64,000 bases of DNA from Pelodera strongyloides. Taxonomy: Eukaryota; Nematoda; Chromadorea; Rhabditida; Rhabditidae. The notes below the pieces were generated by a model, which was not told the DNA's origin, did not search any database, and saw only the letters and a program-made list of their open reading frames with translations. The stretch is taken from contig JAANDG010000027.1 of the NCBI GenBank assembly GCA_036852015.1, forward strand, positions 310,001-374,000. Reading direction: 5' to 3'. Both the position numbers and the translations under genes were made by a program. Below, piece by piece: positions 46,301-59,400 of this stretch (its first letter is position 1; each line of letters opens with the position of its first letter).

Positions 46301-46491
46301 CTGAACGGCCTTTCCGCCGATTCGTTTCGTTTTCTACATGCTGAGCGCGCCCCAATATTTTGGCTTAATGTTTTATCTGTGATTTATTACAGCTTCAAGA
46401 AACGTCAATCTTGGGAGACGATTCGGACGCGGAGGCGGAGGAGGAAAGAGAAATGGTGCTGCGAGGGAGAGGAGGTTTGTTGGAGATTTAG
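43391..46491 (+). CDS. Gly/Ser/Tyr/Gln-rich disordered protein (5 exons), possibly the 5' part of the TBC locus
   Basis: I do not recognise this protein. Exons are 43391-43488, 44348-44403, 44980-45147, 45452-45996 and 46393-46491. The 181-codon fourth exon fixes the frame, and the phases agree back to the ATG, giving 321 residues ending at TAG. The composition is low-complexity: repeated GGYG and GGGYG, SMNQSMNYNN, many Arg-Pro and Gln, then an acidic stretch DDSDAEAEEERE. It has no predicted membrane segment and no domain I know. The last exon has an alternative donor at 46475 (GGAG|GTTTGT). A 21-base phase-preserving microexon at 46628-46648 could follow, so the reading frame might continue towards the TBC-domain exons from 53.5 kb. 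I found no phase-consistent connection, so I leave it as a separate call. Confidence 0.6.
43526..43690. mobile_element. Degenerate MITE in intron 1 of the Gly/Ser-rich gene
   Basis: AGCGGTGTGACACATGGTTT at the left resembles the 1.87-kb element; ACGCT then TTAA at the right. The left TTAA is not intact. Confidence 0.5.
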
Positions 46492-48466
46492 TGAATTGGA
46501 TAACTGAGAGCGTATTTGATTTGGAGAGACGGAAGAGGTAGTGGGATGAGGGATAAAAATGAAATAATTATTATGAATACTATTATGGAACAAGTCTTTC
46601 TTCTTTCTGGACGATTTTGTCGAACAGTGAAACCATGGAGCGGAACAGGTCAGTGATTTTATACGGTTATGTTACTGTACGTATTTTCTGTTCTTTTACC
46701 TGTTACTGTTACGTGCATTTTAACTTGCCTTCATGCCTTTTTTTTATTCGAAAGTTCATCTGGAACTTATAGGTTTTAATCGGTTGTATGTTTGTATTTT
46801 GTATGTGCCCTTTTTACTTCCATTAACTTTCGTAAATGTCCTCTAAATAAGTGTGAGTGCAGTTTAATTACCTTTACATTTTCTGTTTAATTACTTTGTA
46901 TTTCCTTTTTGCTATGTGGGTCCCTGGGCCTCTAGCATTCAGATGTGGTCATTATACTCGGGTCACAGGCTATCATCCATTCTCCCTTTTTTTGATACAT
47001 TATGGGGGCCTTTTTTATGCTTATGAGGGTCTTGTGGTGTGGTTTTCAGGTGTCAGCCTAGAATGGAATATAGAATACTTTCTACTGAAGTGATAGAAGT
47101 TTGCGTTTATTCGTAGCATTTGGGTTTTTGGAATATCTTCTTAAACAATTCTGTGGATTGTAGCATTAAACACGTTGTGTTAAGCGGGTTATTAGGTGTT
47201 GATGAAACATGGGGTTTACTTTTGTTAAATAAGATCGGTTCGGATCAGCGTTCTATTTCTACTGTCTTTTTTTAAGACATAATAATCCAATTAAGCTGAC
47301 GTCATATTGCTACCATAATTTATAATTATTCTTTCTTTTCCTTTTTTTGCGAAAATGCAGGAGTGGCGCTAACTTCCAATTCCAGAAAAGTTCACACATG
47401 CATTATTTGTGTGTGCATGAAAAGAATTTATTTGTATCTGCTTTCTTTAAGATTGGCCATAGTTGACCACTACCCTTTTTCCTAAATATCCATGATAGCA
47501 TTGCTGTGGCCTTATATTTTTTATGTACCAATGGTTAATTAGCATCAATAGGCATTTTGTGACAAACAGACAGACTTTAACGCGAGCTTCCAACATATTT
47601 TGTCTAATTTTTATGGCTTAATGCTTATATCTTCATGGATCTTATGTATGCTAGATTAGATGTGAACCAATTTTTTTCTTATATACGCTTGTGTACTTAT
47701 ACTTTTCGTCGTTGGGGAGGGTCTTTGCGTATAACTAATTAGCGCATATTTTGACAAGGACAAGGACAAGCCTAGGCCCAGGCAGAGTCTATATTCTAAT
47801 TGCGTGGAGCTTTATTCTGCTAATTTATTCTTCTTCTTTTTTTATCTCCGTGAAATTCTTGGAAGTTGTATAATCTGCGCATAGTAAGTTATCTCCCAGC
47901 TAATTTGAGCAAGCAAGCAGGCTTGGAAATTTTAATGATTAGGCACTATCTAAATTGTACAAAGTTCTTTATTCTTATTCTTGAGATCCTTGAGATTCAT
48001 TATTATAGCATACGATGCAAATAATGCATTATTTTCTACTTCTTTCTTCTACTAGACTAGTGATAGCGGAAACTGTCGGAAACCAATTTTCTTTTACATA
48101 GCCTTGTGTGTATTATGAATCTTTCCTTTCGATTTTATATTGATTAAAACTTTTTGTGTTTATATTCCAATTTCCAACGCTTTTGAAGTGCTCTATCTAT
48201 AGTATCGGATTACTTGGTCTAGTTAATGTCGGATCATTATCCATTGTTTCATGCCGTGAAATCCTCATGCCGTGCTGCCCTGTTGTGCCTTTTGTTGCTT
48301 TTGTTACTTTTCTTTTTCGACCTTTTCCCGCTGAAATGGATTACTCTTGGATATGCATTGCATAGGGATTAGGGTATTAGAATTAGACAATTAGGTATCT
48401 TCTCTAAAATTGCGAATTCTCAAATTATTATCAATTTTTCAATTCGGCGTTTTGGATTTTGCTTAA

Positions 48467-48626
48467 AGCGAAAAGCCGGCCGCTTTTTGAAACACCTCGA
48501 GTACCCAGCATTCCTATGCAGCTTATGCAAATGAGCATAAATTAAAAAAATCGAGCTAAATTCGAGAATCTTAGCATGAGTGTGTTAGAATTCAGTTGTT
48601 CACGATGCTTTTCCCGGTATTTCGCT
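48467..48626. mobile_element. MITE copy, TTAA flanks
   Basis: AGCGAAAAGCCGGCCGC at the left and CCCGGTATTTCGCT at the right, TTAA both sides, same interior family in reverse orientation. Confidence 0.85.
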
Positions 48627-49382
48627 TTAATTCTGCAAAATTTTGATTGTTTGTTATATAATTTGGTGTCATTGTTCAATTCGGGAAATTCTGAGCAATT
48701 TTTGAGGCAGTTATGGCCGGTTATTTAATTAAATTTGCAATGGAATATTAACCAAATCCGAGAAATCCTTCAAACAGAATGAGAAAGACAGATATAATGC
48801 AGTTTTCTGAAAATCGTCCTCTCTTATTCACTCTCTGTGCACGTCTGGTTAATGAATTAATTATGCTTGGCTCATCTCGTTCAGCTCAGTTCCATGTAGT
48901 TTGAGTAGTTATTTTCGCTTGACTGACTATTTCAATACATTAAATTTTTTGTCGGCTATTTGAGTTTTGAATTTTTGTATTTCGTATAGTTGTTTAGAGA
49001 ATTGAGAAGGTGAACTAAAAACTTGTGACTCTTTTTCACGCACGATAAAATGTTTTGTACTTATTAGTATTAATTTTTTTACTAGGAATATTTTGTATTC
49101 TGTGTTTTGGACGCTGAAAGTTGAAATATGCTCTTGCTTTTCTGTAGTTTATCATATTATCTTATTGGTCGTTAACTCTTTCATTCATCACTCTTCTGTA
49201 TTATATATTCTAATCTTCTTAATTTCAGCCTTGTTGTATTAGTGTATTTCTTTTTATTTTAAATTGAAAGTTTACTGTTTGTTTGTATTTTTGGCTTTTT
49301 CTTTATAAGATGGCTGATGTCGTGACGCTGGTGCACAAGACGTGGGAAGTCTGAAGAAGAAAAATAAAAAGACTGAATCAAA

Positions 49383-49581
49383 ATGCTGCTCCGGGCTGTC
49401 CTTCAAAAGGCAGCATCGATCGACTGTCCGTCGGGGCCGACGGATCTAACTTCGGATAAGAAGATCAATTCACTTCCCTCGTTGATCCGTCAGTCAAGTA
49501 GAAACGGGAAAATGTATCTAAGATCATCGAATGAACATCTAAAGCGGATAAGTCAGAGATTGTGGATGAACAAGAAAGCGT
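49383..49581 (+). CDS. Possible first exon (alternative 5' exon of the TBC gene?)
   Basis: An ATG in good nematode context (ATCAAAATG), with an in-frame stop two codons upstream, opens 66 codons ending at a strong donor, T|GTGAGT. The peptide is basic and includes NEHLKRISQRLWMNKKA. It matches nothing I know. Its exit phase (1) does not fit the acceptor I prefer for the first large TBC exon, so the link is only a suggestion from position and strand. Confidence 0.3.
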
Positions 49582-50810
49582 GTGAGTTCTTTTTCATGAA
49601 TTTGAATTGTTGGACTTTCTACCCTGGGTTCATACTCGATCATTCGATTATTGTCATGCTTTCAAGGAGATATCAGGTACGTCTTACTTTCAATACTGCT
49701 CAAATTTTGAGGGATTTAGGCTTTGAGTTGACGTAGGTTGAACGTGAGACCCCTTTTAACTGTTGAAATCGATGTCATTTTTATCGTCGTCGTCCAGTGT
49801 TTTTTTTACTGTCTTTCTTTTTTATCATGCTCTGGCTCTGCTCTTTGATCACTAAAGGCTTTAGGTTTTTTACAACTTTTATTGGGACGCAATCCTCGAT
49901 CATTAAGCCATTTATGGGCAACTCTGAGGTAGGCGTATGAGATATTGGGGTCATTAGAGAGAGGTTTTTGACTTGTTGTCATCTTAGGTCCCTAGATCGC
50001 TCGATCCCTTAACCCTTAGCCAGTGAGTCGCCAGTCTTTAAAGTTTGAGTCGTGAACATTTTTGTTATTGTCTTTGATTGGGCCATGATAAATAAGCTCG
50101 TTAATGTGCACTTTTTATGTTCCTTAGTTAGCTGTTAGTTACTTGATTAGATAAACAAAACATCATTATATTTGGTTTAGTCGTTGTTTGTTACAATGCT
50201 AATAGGAACTTCTTTAGTATAGTCAATACGTCAGTCGGTTGTAGTTGTTAGTATCTGTTGTTGTAGTGTAAAATGTCTTGTTTACCCGTTTATTCGTATC
50301 ATAATCCAATCCACCTCTCAGCCAACTGAAGGAATACTCTAAATCTCTAAAGAAGATTCTAATCGGTATCTAGGCGACCGCGCTTTTCGCGCTTCCTATT
50401 TTTTCCGCAATCAAGCACGTCCTGAGGATATCTTGTGATTTGTTTTATTGTTTATATTCTTCTATATTTGATTAATCTATAATATTATGAGCATGTGTTG
50501 CATTTGCTGGTATCTGTAAGGGTACGGTAACTATGTCGGCATCTGAGCTGTTCTGTGCACAATACCTTTTTGATACCTGCGGCCTGCGAAGGCAACGACG
50601 TGAAGTCTTGTGTTTTTCACGGATTCCGGGCCCCAGTTGAAATCGCATTTTGCCAAGTAAACGCGAACGCCCCACCTGACCTGGCCACTTTGAAAGGAGT
50701 TCCAGACTCCAGATCCCGACACGGGCATCGTTAATTTGTTTTCTTCATCTGAAAGTTGGGTGTGTGGGGGGGGGGGCGCCTTGGAGTTTTGGAACCCAGG
50801 TGAAGCTCTT

Positions 50811-50932
50811 TTTCTCTCTCTTTCTCTCTCTCTTTCTCTATCTCTCTCTCTCCATATCTACCTCTCTCTGTATTTTGAAGCTATCATCTCTCTCCCTCTC
50901 TCCCTTTCTTTCTCTCCATCTCAGGTGGTCTC
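50811..50932. repeat. CT-rich microsatellite
   Basis: (CT)n and CTTT tracts following a run of nine or more G at 50767-50775. Confidence 0.9.
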
Positions 50933-53474
50933 CCCTACCTTCTATTCCAAATAAGCTATTCTATTCAAATTCTTTGCAAACGAATTCTATTGTTCTTGGG
51001 GCTCGGCTCTCTTTCGATTTTTTGAACGAAACTATTTAGGATTTGTTTCGCTCTTACTATTTTTCCCGTTTTTTTATACCCCAAGACCTCGGGCGTTCGC
51101 AAATTGAATTTTGTTCCTTTGCTTAATTATATCAGCTTTTTAATGAACTGGCGTGTCAGTACTGGACATGTCAGCTTCTACTCTACTCTGGTTGTTTTTC
51201 TGAGGATACATATTCTCGATCGCGTTTTTGGAGACTCTAGGCATATTTTGGCGTTTTGGCAATTGAGTGTCGTTTTTTGGCAGAGATATATTTATATTCC
51301 ATCTTGTTTATGCAACGAGCTCTAGCCCTCTAGAGGAAATATGATATTGATATTGGTATCTTTAATTGGAGTTGCGCACGCTTTTGTTTTCTGAACTGTA
51401 GATTTGTGACCATTGACCTGGTTGACTGATATTTTCGCCGTTTTTTTATGTCAAGCGTGAATCCAAATTCTAAAGTGTCATAGTTAATCCAAATTATGAA
51501 ATGTCCTGAATGTCATAATTGTCATATACTCAAATGTCATTGTTCTTTTGTACGACAAGGACCAGGCGTGGTGATTTCAGTGATTTTTTTGCATAGTCTT
51601 TGAATTTAGGAAATTTAGGATGAGTCAACTATAAACGAAGTGAGCACTTAGGGACGCTTACAAAGGCCATCTCCCACGCCTAAGTTTTGGCATGCTTGAT
51701 ATAGTATTCAGCGGGAGGGGCGGTTAAGTTGTAGACCAGGTGACCAGACAAACCAAAAAGGGTTAATAAAAGATAAAGTACAGCATGCCATAACCAACTT
51801 AAGCCTCCCGTTGGCCAATCTGCTCATCACGTTCCATGTCCGAAAACGTGAAACGTGGTGCTGAAATCTATGAACTGTGAATTTATGCAACGAGATTTAG
51901 CTATTGTTTTCCGTTTTTCCGTGAAAGAGTGATCAAAGGCCAGGCCGTAACCGTAATTAACAATTCTTTATCTTTGCGAGCATCGGTGAAGCCGTAAAGT
52001 AGATTCTTTTTTGTTTTGCGTATATTGAAGTTAATTGAGATTAGGTGAGACGCCTTTTTATTTGCGGTTGCCTTTCCTGGTTCTAGGGCTGTATTTGATT
52101 GGCTAATTGGCTTCCTTTTTGATTTTCTTTCTGAAAGGTATTGGTATTATCTTGACTTTCAACAAGGCTTATCGTGTATTTATCCCGGTTTTCTTTTTTT
52201 GTTTTCCCTGAGAATATTTCCAGTAAGTTCGATTAATTCTTGGGATGAAAACTATTTATTCAACTTTTGATTTAGATCCGTAAAGATTAGGTGGCTTATC
52301 TGTAATTCTGTAAGTAGTACCCACTTACGCCCCCCGGGCTCCCTTAACATTAAATCGTATTAGTTAATCGGTACTAATTACTAATTGTTGAGTCCAGTTC
52401 GTGATTCTCAGTTCTACTACATTATTCTACTGACCGTAGGGCATACGGTTGTCATATACATACTTGTTGCTGTCGGTAATTAAATTGCTATTATTTACAC
52501 CAGTCTTGTTTTGTCTGAGACACTATGGGATTGGATTAGATTTTATTGCATCCCAATTAAAGTAATTGACAGATAGAAAATGAGATGCGAAAATTAGTTG
52601 TTCTGCGATCCTTGTTCCTTCATATTGGACTTAAGCGACCTACGCTACTGTTTCTTTGCTTCGTAGTGCTTCTTGTGGGGTATTTTATGTAAATGAGTGA
52701 ATTCTGATCCTTATTTCTTTCGTTCTTGAGCCTTAGACTCTTAGGCTCAAGAAACACGCGCTTTTTCTCGAGAAGAAAGAAAGGAATGAATTACAAATGA
52801 GGAAGCCAATAAGGCGACCATTTGTGGGAGAAAAGTTTGGCATTTGTGCGTGTTTCGTTGGATTCGCCTTTTTTGGTCACGTATGGTTTTTTTTACATTT
52901 CGTAACGTAACCAAATCAACAAGTCTGTGTTATTTTGAAAGTGAAGATTTTCAAGCAAAGCAGTCTAATTTGGTATTTGCTACCTGATGTGCTGGATCAC
53001 GCTGATTGGTTGCGTTTGAGCTTGAACTAATTTTTGCTAGGATTTTCGCTTCTTTTTTCGACTTCTTGAGAATTATTTTGTAATCGTATCTAGGCGACTA
53101 TGAGTACAAATTGGATCTCTGCAAATTGTTGTGAGAATTATAGGCCAAATTATCCAGAATTAGCCTTGGGGCGTTGGCTTGAAATAGTTGAATTTTCCAT
53201 TGATTTGTCAAGTACGAACTTCCTCTTTCCTCTTACGTACGTTTGTAATTGCTGCGTTGGTAGTGGTCGTAAACATGTTTGTACTTGGCTTTCTTCCACT
53301 TTTTAAGTTTGTGACTTTCTATTGCAGCCATTAATTTCGTATATTACTTGCTCGCTCATGATTATTTATCGTCTTTTTTCTCTCACTAATAAGGCGTCCG
53401 TCCCACGCATAGTTCAATTATAGAATGACTAGGGGTCTAAACCCTTTACCTTTTTACATTTTAATGTGTTCCAG

Positions 53475-56400
53475 TCGACTTTCGCCTTGCCAATGTTGTA
53501 TGCTGAAATGTGCCCTTCGATGGTGTATTTGCTTCGCTAAGCATAATCAAATTGTTCCGGTTGATGTGCTCGAGCAGTCTTCCGAGTATCAAGGAGTAAT
53601 TGAGGATTCTGTGCTTCCGGAACTAAGGGAGGAGATTATTCTGAAACCACTGCAAGGCTTTCCTGCAGTTTCGTACGAGGCGTACAAGCCATTGGTTACA
53701 CATTTGGTGTCTGGAAGTGCAGCTACTGATATCCAAGCGGAGACTGTCGGAAATAGAGGGAGATTCGAAACTGCGAGACCTGTAAGGAACGCGACCGACA
53801 AAATGGTCATCACTATTGTACCACAGATCACCACACATGTGGACACTCCAGAAGTTGAGAACCCTGATAGTGATGGTGGTGGATCGTCCTCGGAAGGATC
53901 ACGTACACCTATTCGGCGAAGACGCCAGTTTATTTTGGATGACAATGGATCAAGGCGTGATATTTCCAAGAATGGTACCCCGGATACCAATGAAAATCCG
54001 GATACCAGTCTTAATTCAGCCGCTACAAAATTCCTGAATACCCTGGGTAGTGGCACGAGGCAGAGGTTGTCGTCGTCGTTCAGAGTGCCCCGTTCAAAGG
54101 AGGGTTCTACTAATGGTCGAGATGATAAGTCTGAAGAGACTGGTGACCAATTAACCGCGATGGAGATGAAGCCGCTCTTGAGAAGTGTGAGTCTCAGAGT
54201 GAAACAACAACTACAGAACTCTCTGAGTGATCCACTGAAGAGAAGAGCAGATATGCTAGGAGCCGAACTCAAACACAGAAAGAAGAGAGTTCAAAATATA
54301 TCCAATAAACTAACAATGCCGAAATTCTTGAAAGCGAGCAAGAATAGTCTAGGTGAGTGAGATTTAATAGATTTGATAGGGGAACGTGTAAATCCGTCCC
54401 TCTTCTGGTGTGGTGTCTCTTTCCCTCGTACTTGGTCGCGTGTGTCTACAGTATTTATTACGTACAAACAGTTCCAGAGTACAATGTAAGACGTAACTTT
54501 AAAAAGGATAAAAGCTAGGACTGCATGTATTGTAAATTTGTAGTATAGAATGACGTTAAGATGTATACTAAAGCAAAAAAAAGACCATCTTGTCTATAGA
54601 GTTTATAAGAGGCTTACAAGAAGCTAAGTCGCTAAATTACCTTTTAAATATTAGTTTTCTCTGTTTTAGTTTCCGAAGATGTGCCGGGTGGTTCTTCAAG
54701 TGAGGACGACTTTGACGATCCGGAATTTTTGGAACAACAAGAAAGGGACAGAATCATACAGATGTATGAGACGGTGAGCGAACGTTTCATTTAAATAAGT
54801 GGTCACTCTGTCTGTAGTAGATTTAGTTTTAATAATTATCTTCTATGCCTTGAGCATGGTGGATGTTGCATCGCTCTTGTCACTATGTTTGTATTACTAG
54901 TTGGATATTATTTGACAAAATGTGCGTAATATATTTGAATGTCAGTTATGTCGATACGGATCAAAGTCCCGACGATATTTTACATTTTTGTTGAACCCTT
55001 TTCAGGGTCCCGAAAATAAAGACATTGACTCGTGGGAGAATCCCGATTTTGATTTGTACAAGAAATTGGATCGATACGGATTTGTGCAGTAAGTATTTTG
55101 GGTCTTAGACTTAATTAATTGTTCCTTGGTTATTCTATGTAGTAAATAAGCATACACATTGTGTGCTGGTTGAGCTTAGCATCTTGACGTGGTACCTTAG
55201 TAGTAATATTGCCTAAGAAACGAGCATGATTCTTGTTTATGTCATAGGATTACAGTGTTGTCATTACTTATATAATTACCCTCTTTTGTAGTAAAGACGG
55301 GTCTCCTGCTTCCAAAGCCGAGGTGGATCAGAGACGGAGAGTGGAACGAGAGATCAGACGGGAAAAGAAATGGTTGGCCATGCTGCGACAGTGGGAGAGC
55401 AGGAAACCAGTGAAGAAGTTTGAGGAACGAATTTGGAAGGGAATCCCCGAGAAACTGAGGATTACGGTAGGATTTTGATTTTTGAAGGTTATTTACCGTT
55501 TTTTGGAGTGTGTAGTTTCTTTTGTCCCTGAACTTACGGTAGTTTTACTTGCACAGGGTTACGGTAGTTCTACGTGCACACTTGGCTTGATTTTGCGTTT
55601 TTTTTTATTCGATTTTGTGAATTTTCTGCGATTTTTTACTGGAATGATTCGCATAAGCATGACCGTTCTATGCGCTACATTGTGACGTTTCTGAGATTTA
55701 TGCAAAATTTACGAATTTGAAACTTAAAATGCTCACAATACAGTTGAATAAAAGAAGAGGAGAACAGAATTTGTTGGAAGAAAAATTGTGGAGCGGACTC
55801 TCACAGAAGAGACGGGAATTTGTAAGAAATACATTGATTTTTACTTAAGACTTATTTACATTAAATACATGTCACATAGAAAGAAACACTACACTACGCA
55901 CAAAACATAAGCACTAAACACAGAAACAGATCCAGTTATAGCCCAGTTATAGCACAGAAACAGATCCGTCCTGTATCAACACGAAGTATATTGGGGCTAG
56001 CCCTTTTTGGCTCTTCTACGAGGTTTTCCCGGACCTTGGAGTCAATTAATAGCACAAAAACTATTACGCTTTTGCTTTGAAATATTATCTTGTAGGTGTG
56101 GCCGCGATTGCTCGGCATTGAGGAGTTGAAGAGGCAAAGCAAGGGAGAGAAGGTAAGGATATTCATATTTTGTTTGATTATATTTTGTATTTCTTGGATA
56201 TGTCGTATCAGTATAGTTGGTGATTAGTAGTTGAAGGTTTTGAATGTGTGATTGATTAACATTTGATTGATGAATTTATGTATGCGAAGAATGGTAGGGT
56301 TATACGTTTTCAGACGATGCATTCCTTTCCTGTGGTCTTTTGAAGTTGCTGCAGAATTTCGATATTTAGGTGTATTTTACATACAAAATGTGTTTAGGTC

Positions 56401-59400
56401 TACTCGGAGTTGTTGGTTAGGGCTCGGCTCGTCAGCAAGGACATTAAGCAAATTGATTTGGATATCAATCGAACGTATCGGGATCATTTGGCATTTCGAA
56501 GGAGATATGATGTCAAGTTGGTTTTTTATTCTGATTATGGATTTCTTCATTGTATTGATTTTCCACTTTTTGTTAGTTACTTCTTGTAAAAATCAATAAG
56601 ATTTATCTTTAGATTTAGACTGTCTCGTTTTCTATCCTATATCGTTACCACTCCATGCCACACGCTCCTTGTTTGTTTTTCTATTCAGGTTGTATATATG
56701 ACCATGTAAAAAAGAGCTTTATGTTCTGGAGTGAAATTAAGAAAAGAGCGAATAATTGCGTAAATGATCTTAAAGGGACAAGCCCATCAAAATAAACCTA
56801 TATTTACTATACGTTCATAATGACTATCAAGCATTTTTGTTACACGAATAAATGTGAAATTTAGTTCGTATATATTGTAATAAAAATGCTTGATAGTCAT
56901 TATGAACGTAACTTGAACGTAGGTTTACTTTGATGGGCCTGTCCCTTTAAAGACTTAGTTCCCACATGGGATCGCTTTCCCGATTGACGGAATTATTAAT
57001 TGGGGTGTTAGGCTACCGCCAGTCAGTTTATTAATGCCACCTTCGCTTGCTTCAACTCAGTATTCTTACAGACAACAATCATTGCTGAATGTGCTCGCCG
57101 CCTACTCGATGTATAACACGGAAGTCGGTTACTGTCAGGTATGTAAATGTACTACTCGATTTTTTTTTGTGAGCTGAGTGAGTGAGCTCTATGGTATGTA
57201 CTGCAGTTTCTCACGTTGTGCCTTTATATTTTGAGTATTTCTTTGTATCTATTGTAACGTAACATAACATAACATTTATTACGACAACAAAGTATCACGC
57301 AAGTCTTGAAAGGAGAGTTGGAGGGACGGCTTAGCCTCGTTTATAGCTGTAGTACATCCAGGGGTACAGGCTGGTGCGTAAAAACACGCACGAACCACCT
57401 CCGGATTGGTTTTGACCACCTTCGGAGACAATTCGAAATTTATATATTTGACCGAAACGTGGTGTTTTATTAAAACAGTCTACCACTAAGCTAAAGAAAC
57501 CACCCCCAACCACCTCCATTAACGCACGGAAATTATTCCCTGAGTACATCTAGAGTATTAGTAACACGCTTCCTTTGTATCAATATTGGTTTCAGGGAAT
57601 GAGTCAAATCGCCGCCCTATTTCTCATGTATTTGGATGAAGAGGACGCATTTTGGTGCATGCACTCGTTGATGGTTTCTCCGAAACACGCTATGCATGGT
57701 GAGGGGAATATTTTTGTTAGCATTTGAGTTTTTTTTTTTTGAATATTTCCGACGTTACGGTGAATTTCAATTTTTTTAACTACAGTAGGATGCAGCACCT
57801 TAACTTTGTCCTCTTCTGATTTGTTATATTGTGTATATTTTCCCTGTTTTGTTCATCATTTACTATAAAAACATTATATTTCAAGAAAACTTTTGTGAAG
57901 GGCGGTGTTTGATTTTGCGTACCTATTTATGCCAAGCTGATGTATAGCTATCCACTTTTTAGGTTTCTTCGTGCCGGGTTTCCCTAAGCTACAACGATTC
58001 GAAGCCCATTTCAAGAAGGTGTTGAAAAAGTACAAACCGCGGGTCTACAAACACTTGGTAGGCTAATTTCTTTTTGTGTTGTATCAGTGCGCGTACCTAT
58101 TAGCCGTTGTGAGAATAGGAAGCGGAACGTAAAGATTGTTTGCGATGTTGGGATATCCTGCGCATGAAACATGTTGTTTGATTTTTTTAGGTTTCCAACA
58201 TATTTTACTTTACTGCCCTTTTTACACAAACATGAAATGTATGTTATTATCTAATTGTTATTGAAGTTGCGCTTTTATGATACATTTATTGTGTGGCTTA
58301 TGTCGTAGTAGTTTGTAGTTTTGAAAGTTATTTATGTAGATTATGCTGTAAAAGCGCAGCTTATTCTTCTTCTTCTAGTTTTTTCTCTCAATGTTTTATT
58401 TTCAGGATAAGCAGGACATTCCGTATATTTACTTGACAAAATGGTGGTTTGGCTGCTTTCTGGATCGGGTTCCATTTTCATTGGCGTTGAGGTTTGTTTT
58501 CCAGTTTTGAGTAGTTTTTAGTCTCGAGCCGTTTTTCCAGTTTTCTTTAGTTTGTTGCCAAATAATGTGAGGTACTATTTACGGTACTTACCGTAAATAG
58601 TAGTTTTATTTTTTGTTTTGGTACTACTACAAGAGGTTTGGTCGTCTGACCACACACAACCCGTGTTATGTTGATTTGACCCTTGGCCCTTGCCTTGAGT
58701 TTAAGCATTTGAGGTTAGAAGGAGTCGAATTGTGCTTAACCTTTTCATGTGTTTCTTCCAGGTTATGGGACACCTTCCTGTTGGAGGGTGATGTGATCCT
58801 TACCGCGATGGCGCTCAACATTATGAAAATGCACGAAAGTGAGCTTATCTTATTTAAAAAAATTGCTTTGCATCGCCGTTTAATATCGACACCTGATTAC
58901 TTAATATGAACGAATGAATAAAACCGAACACTTAAAAACTCTTTTTTTTTCGACCAGAGCGACTCGTCTCGTGAACTTATGCGCGTTCCGTAACACCCCG
59001 CCAAATACGGACGATCACCTCCCAATCCATGATGCATTATGCAAATTAGCCTAAATCACCTCCCCAAAATTTTGACATGCGGACCTAATTTGTCTTGTGG
59101 TTTCGTCTTTCGGTTCTTTTGTGTAGACAGTATTGTTGTCTGTAAGTCTGTATACGGTCTACACGTCTATATTCCAGAATCCATACGAAAGCTGGGCATC
59201 GAGAATTTTATGGAATTTATCCAGACGTCAATCGCTAACGATTTCGGGTACCCGGACGATGTGACGATGAACAGTTTACGGGAGGTGCTCACCAAGTTGA
59301 GGGTGGGTCTTTGTTTATTTGGCTTAGTTGATCGTTCCGTTTTTACTCTATCCTACGCCGCCGCGATGCCCTAAAAGTGTCCCACGGAACTTCTGTACCA

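Larger units (their letters stand above)
46492..53474. other. Gap before the TBC-domain exons
   Basis: T-rich sequence with one MITE (48.47 kb), a possible first exon at 49383, a CT microsatellite at 50.8 kb and a GC-richer island at 50520-50730 open on both strands. It may be one or more very long introns of the TBC gene. Confidence 0.45.

Noticed and set aside
50472..50728. GC-richer island open on both strands
   Set aside because: Neither translation resembles a known protein, and no acceptor and donor bound it in a consistent phase.
53589..54272. 227-codon minus-strand frame opposite the first large TBC exon
   Set aside because: Shadow of the Ser/Arg-rich plus-strand exon; no motifs and no splice support.
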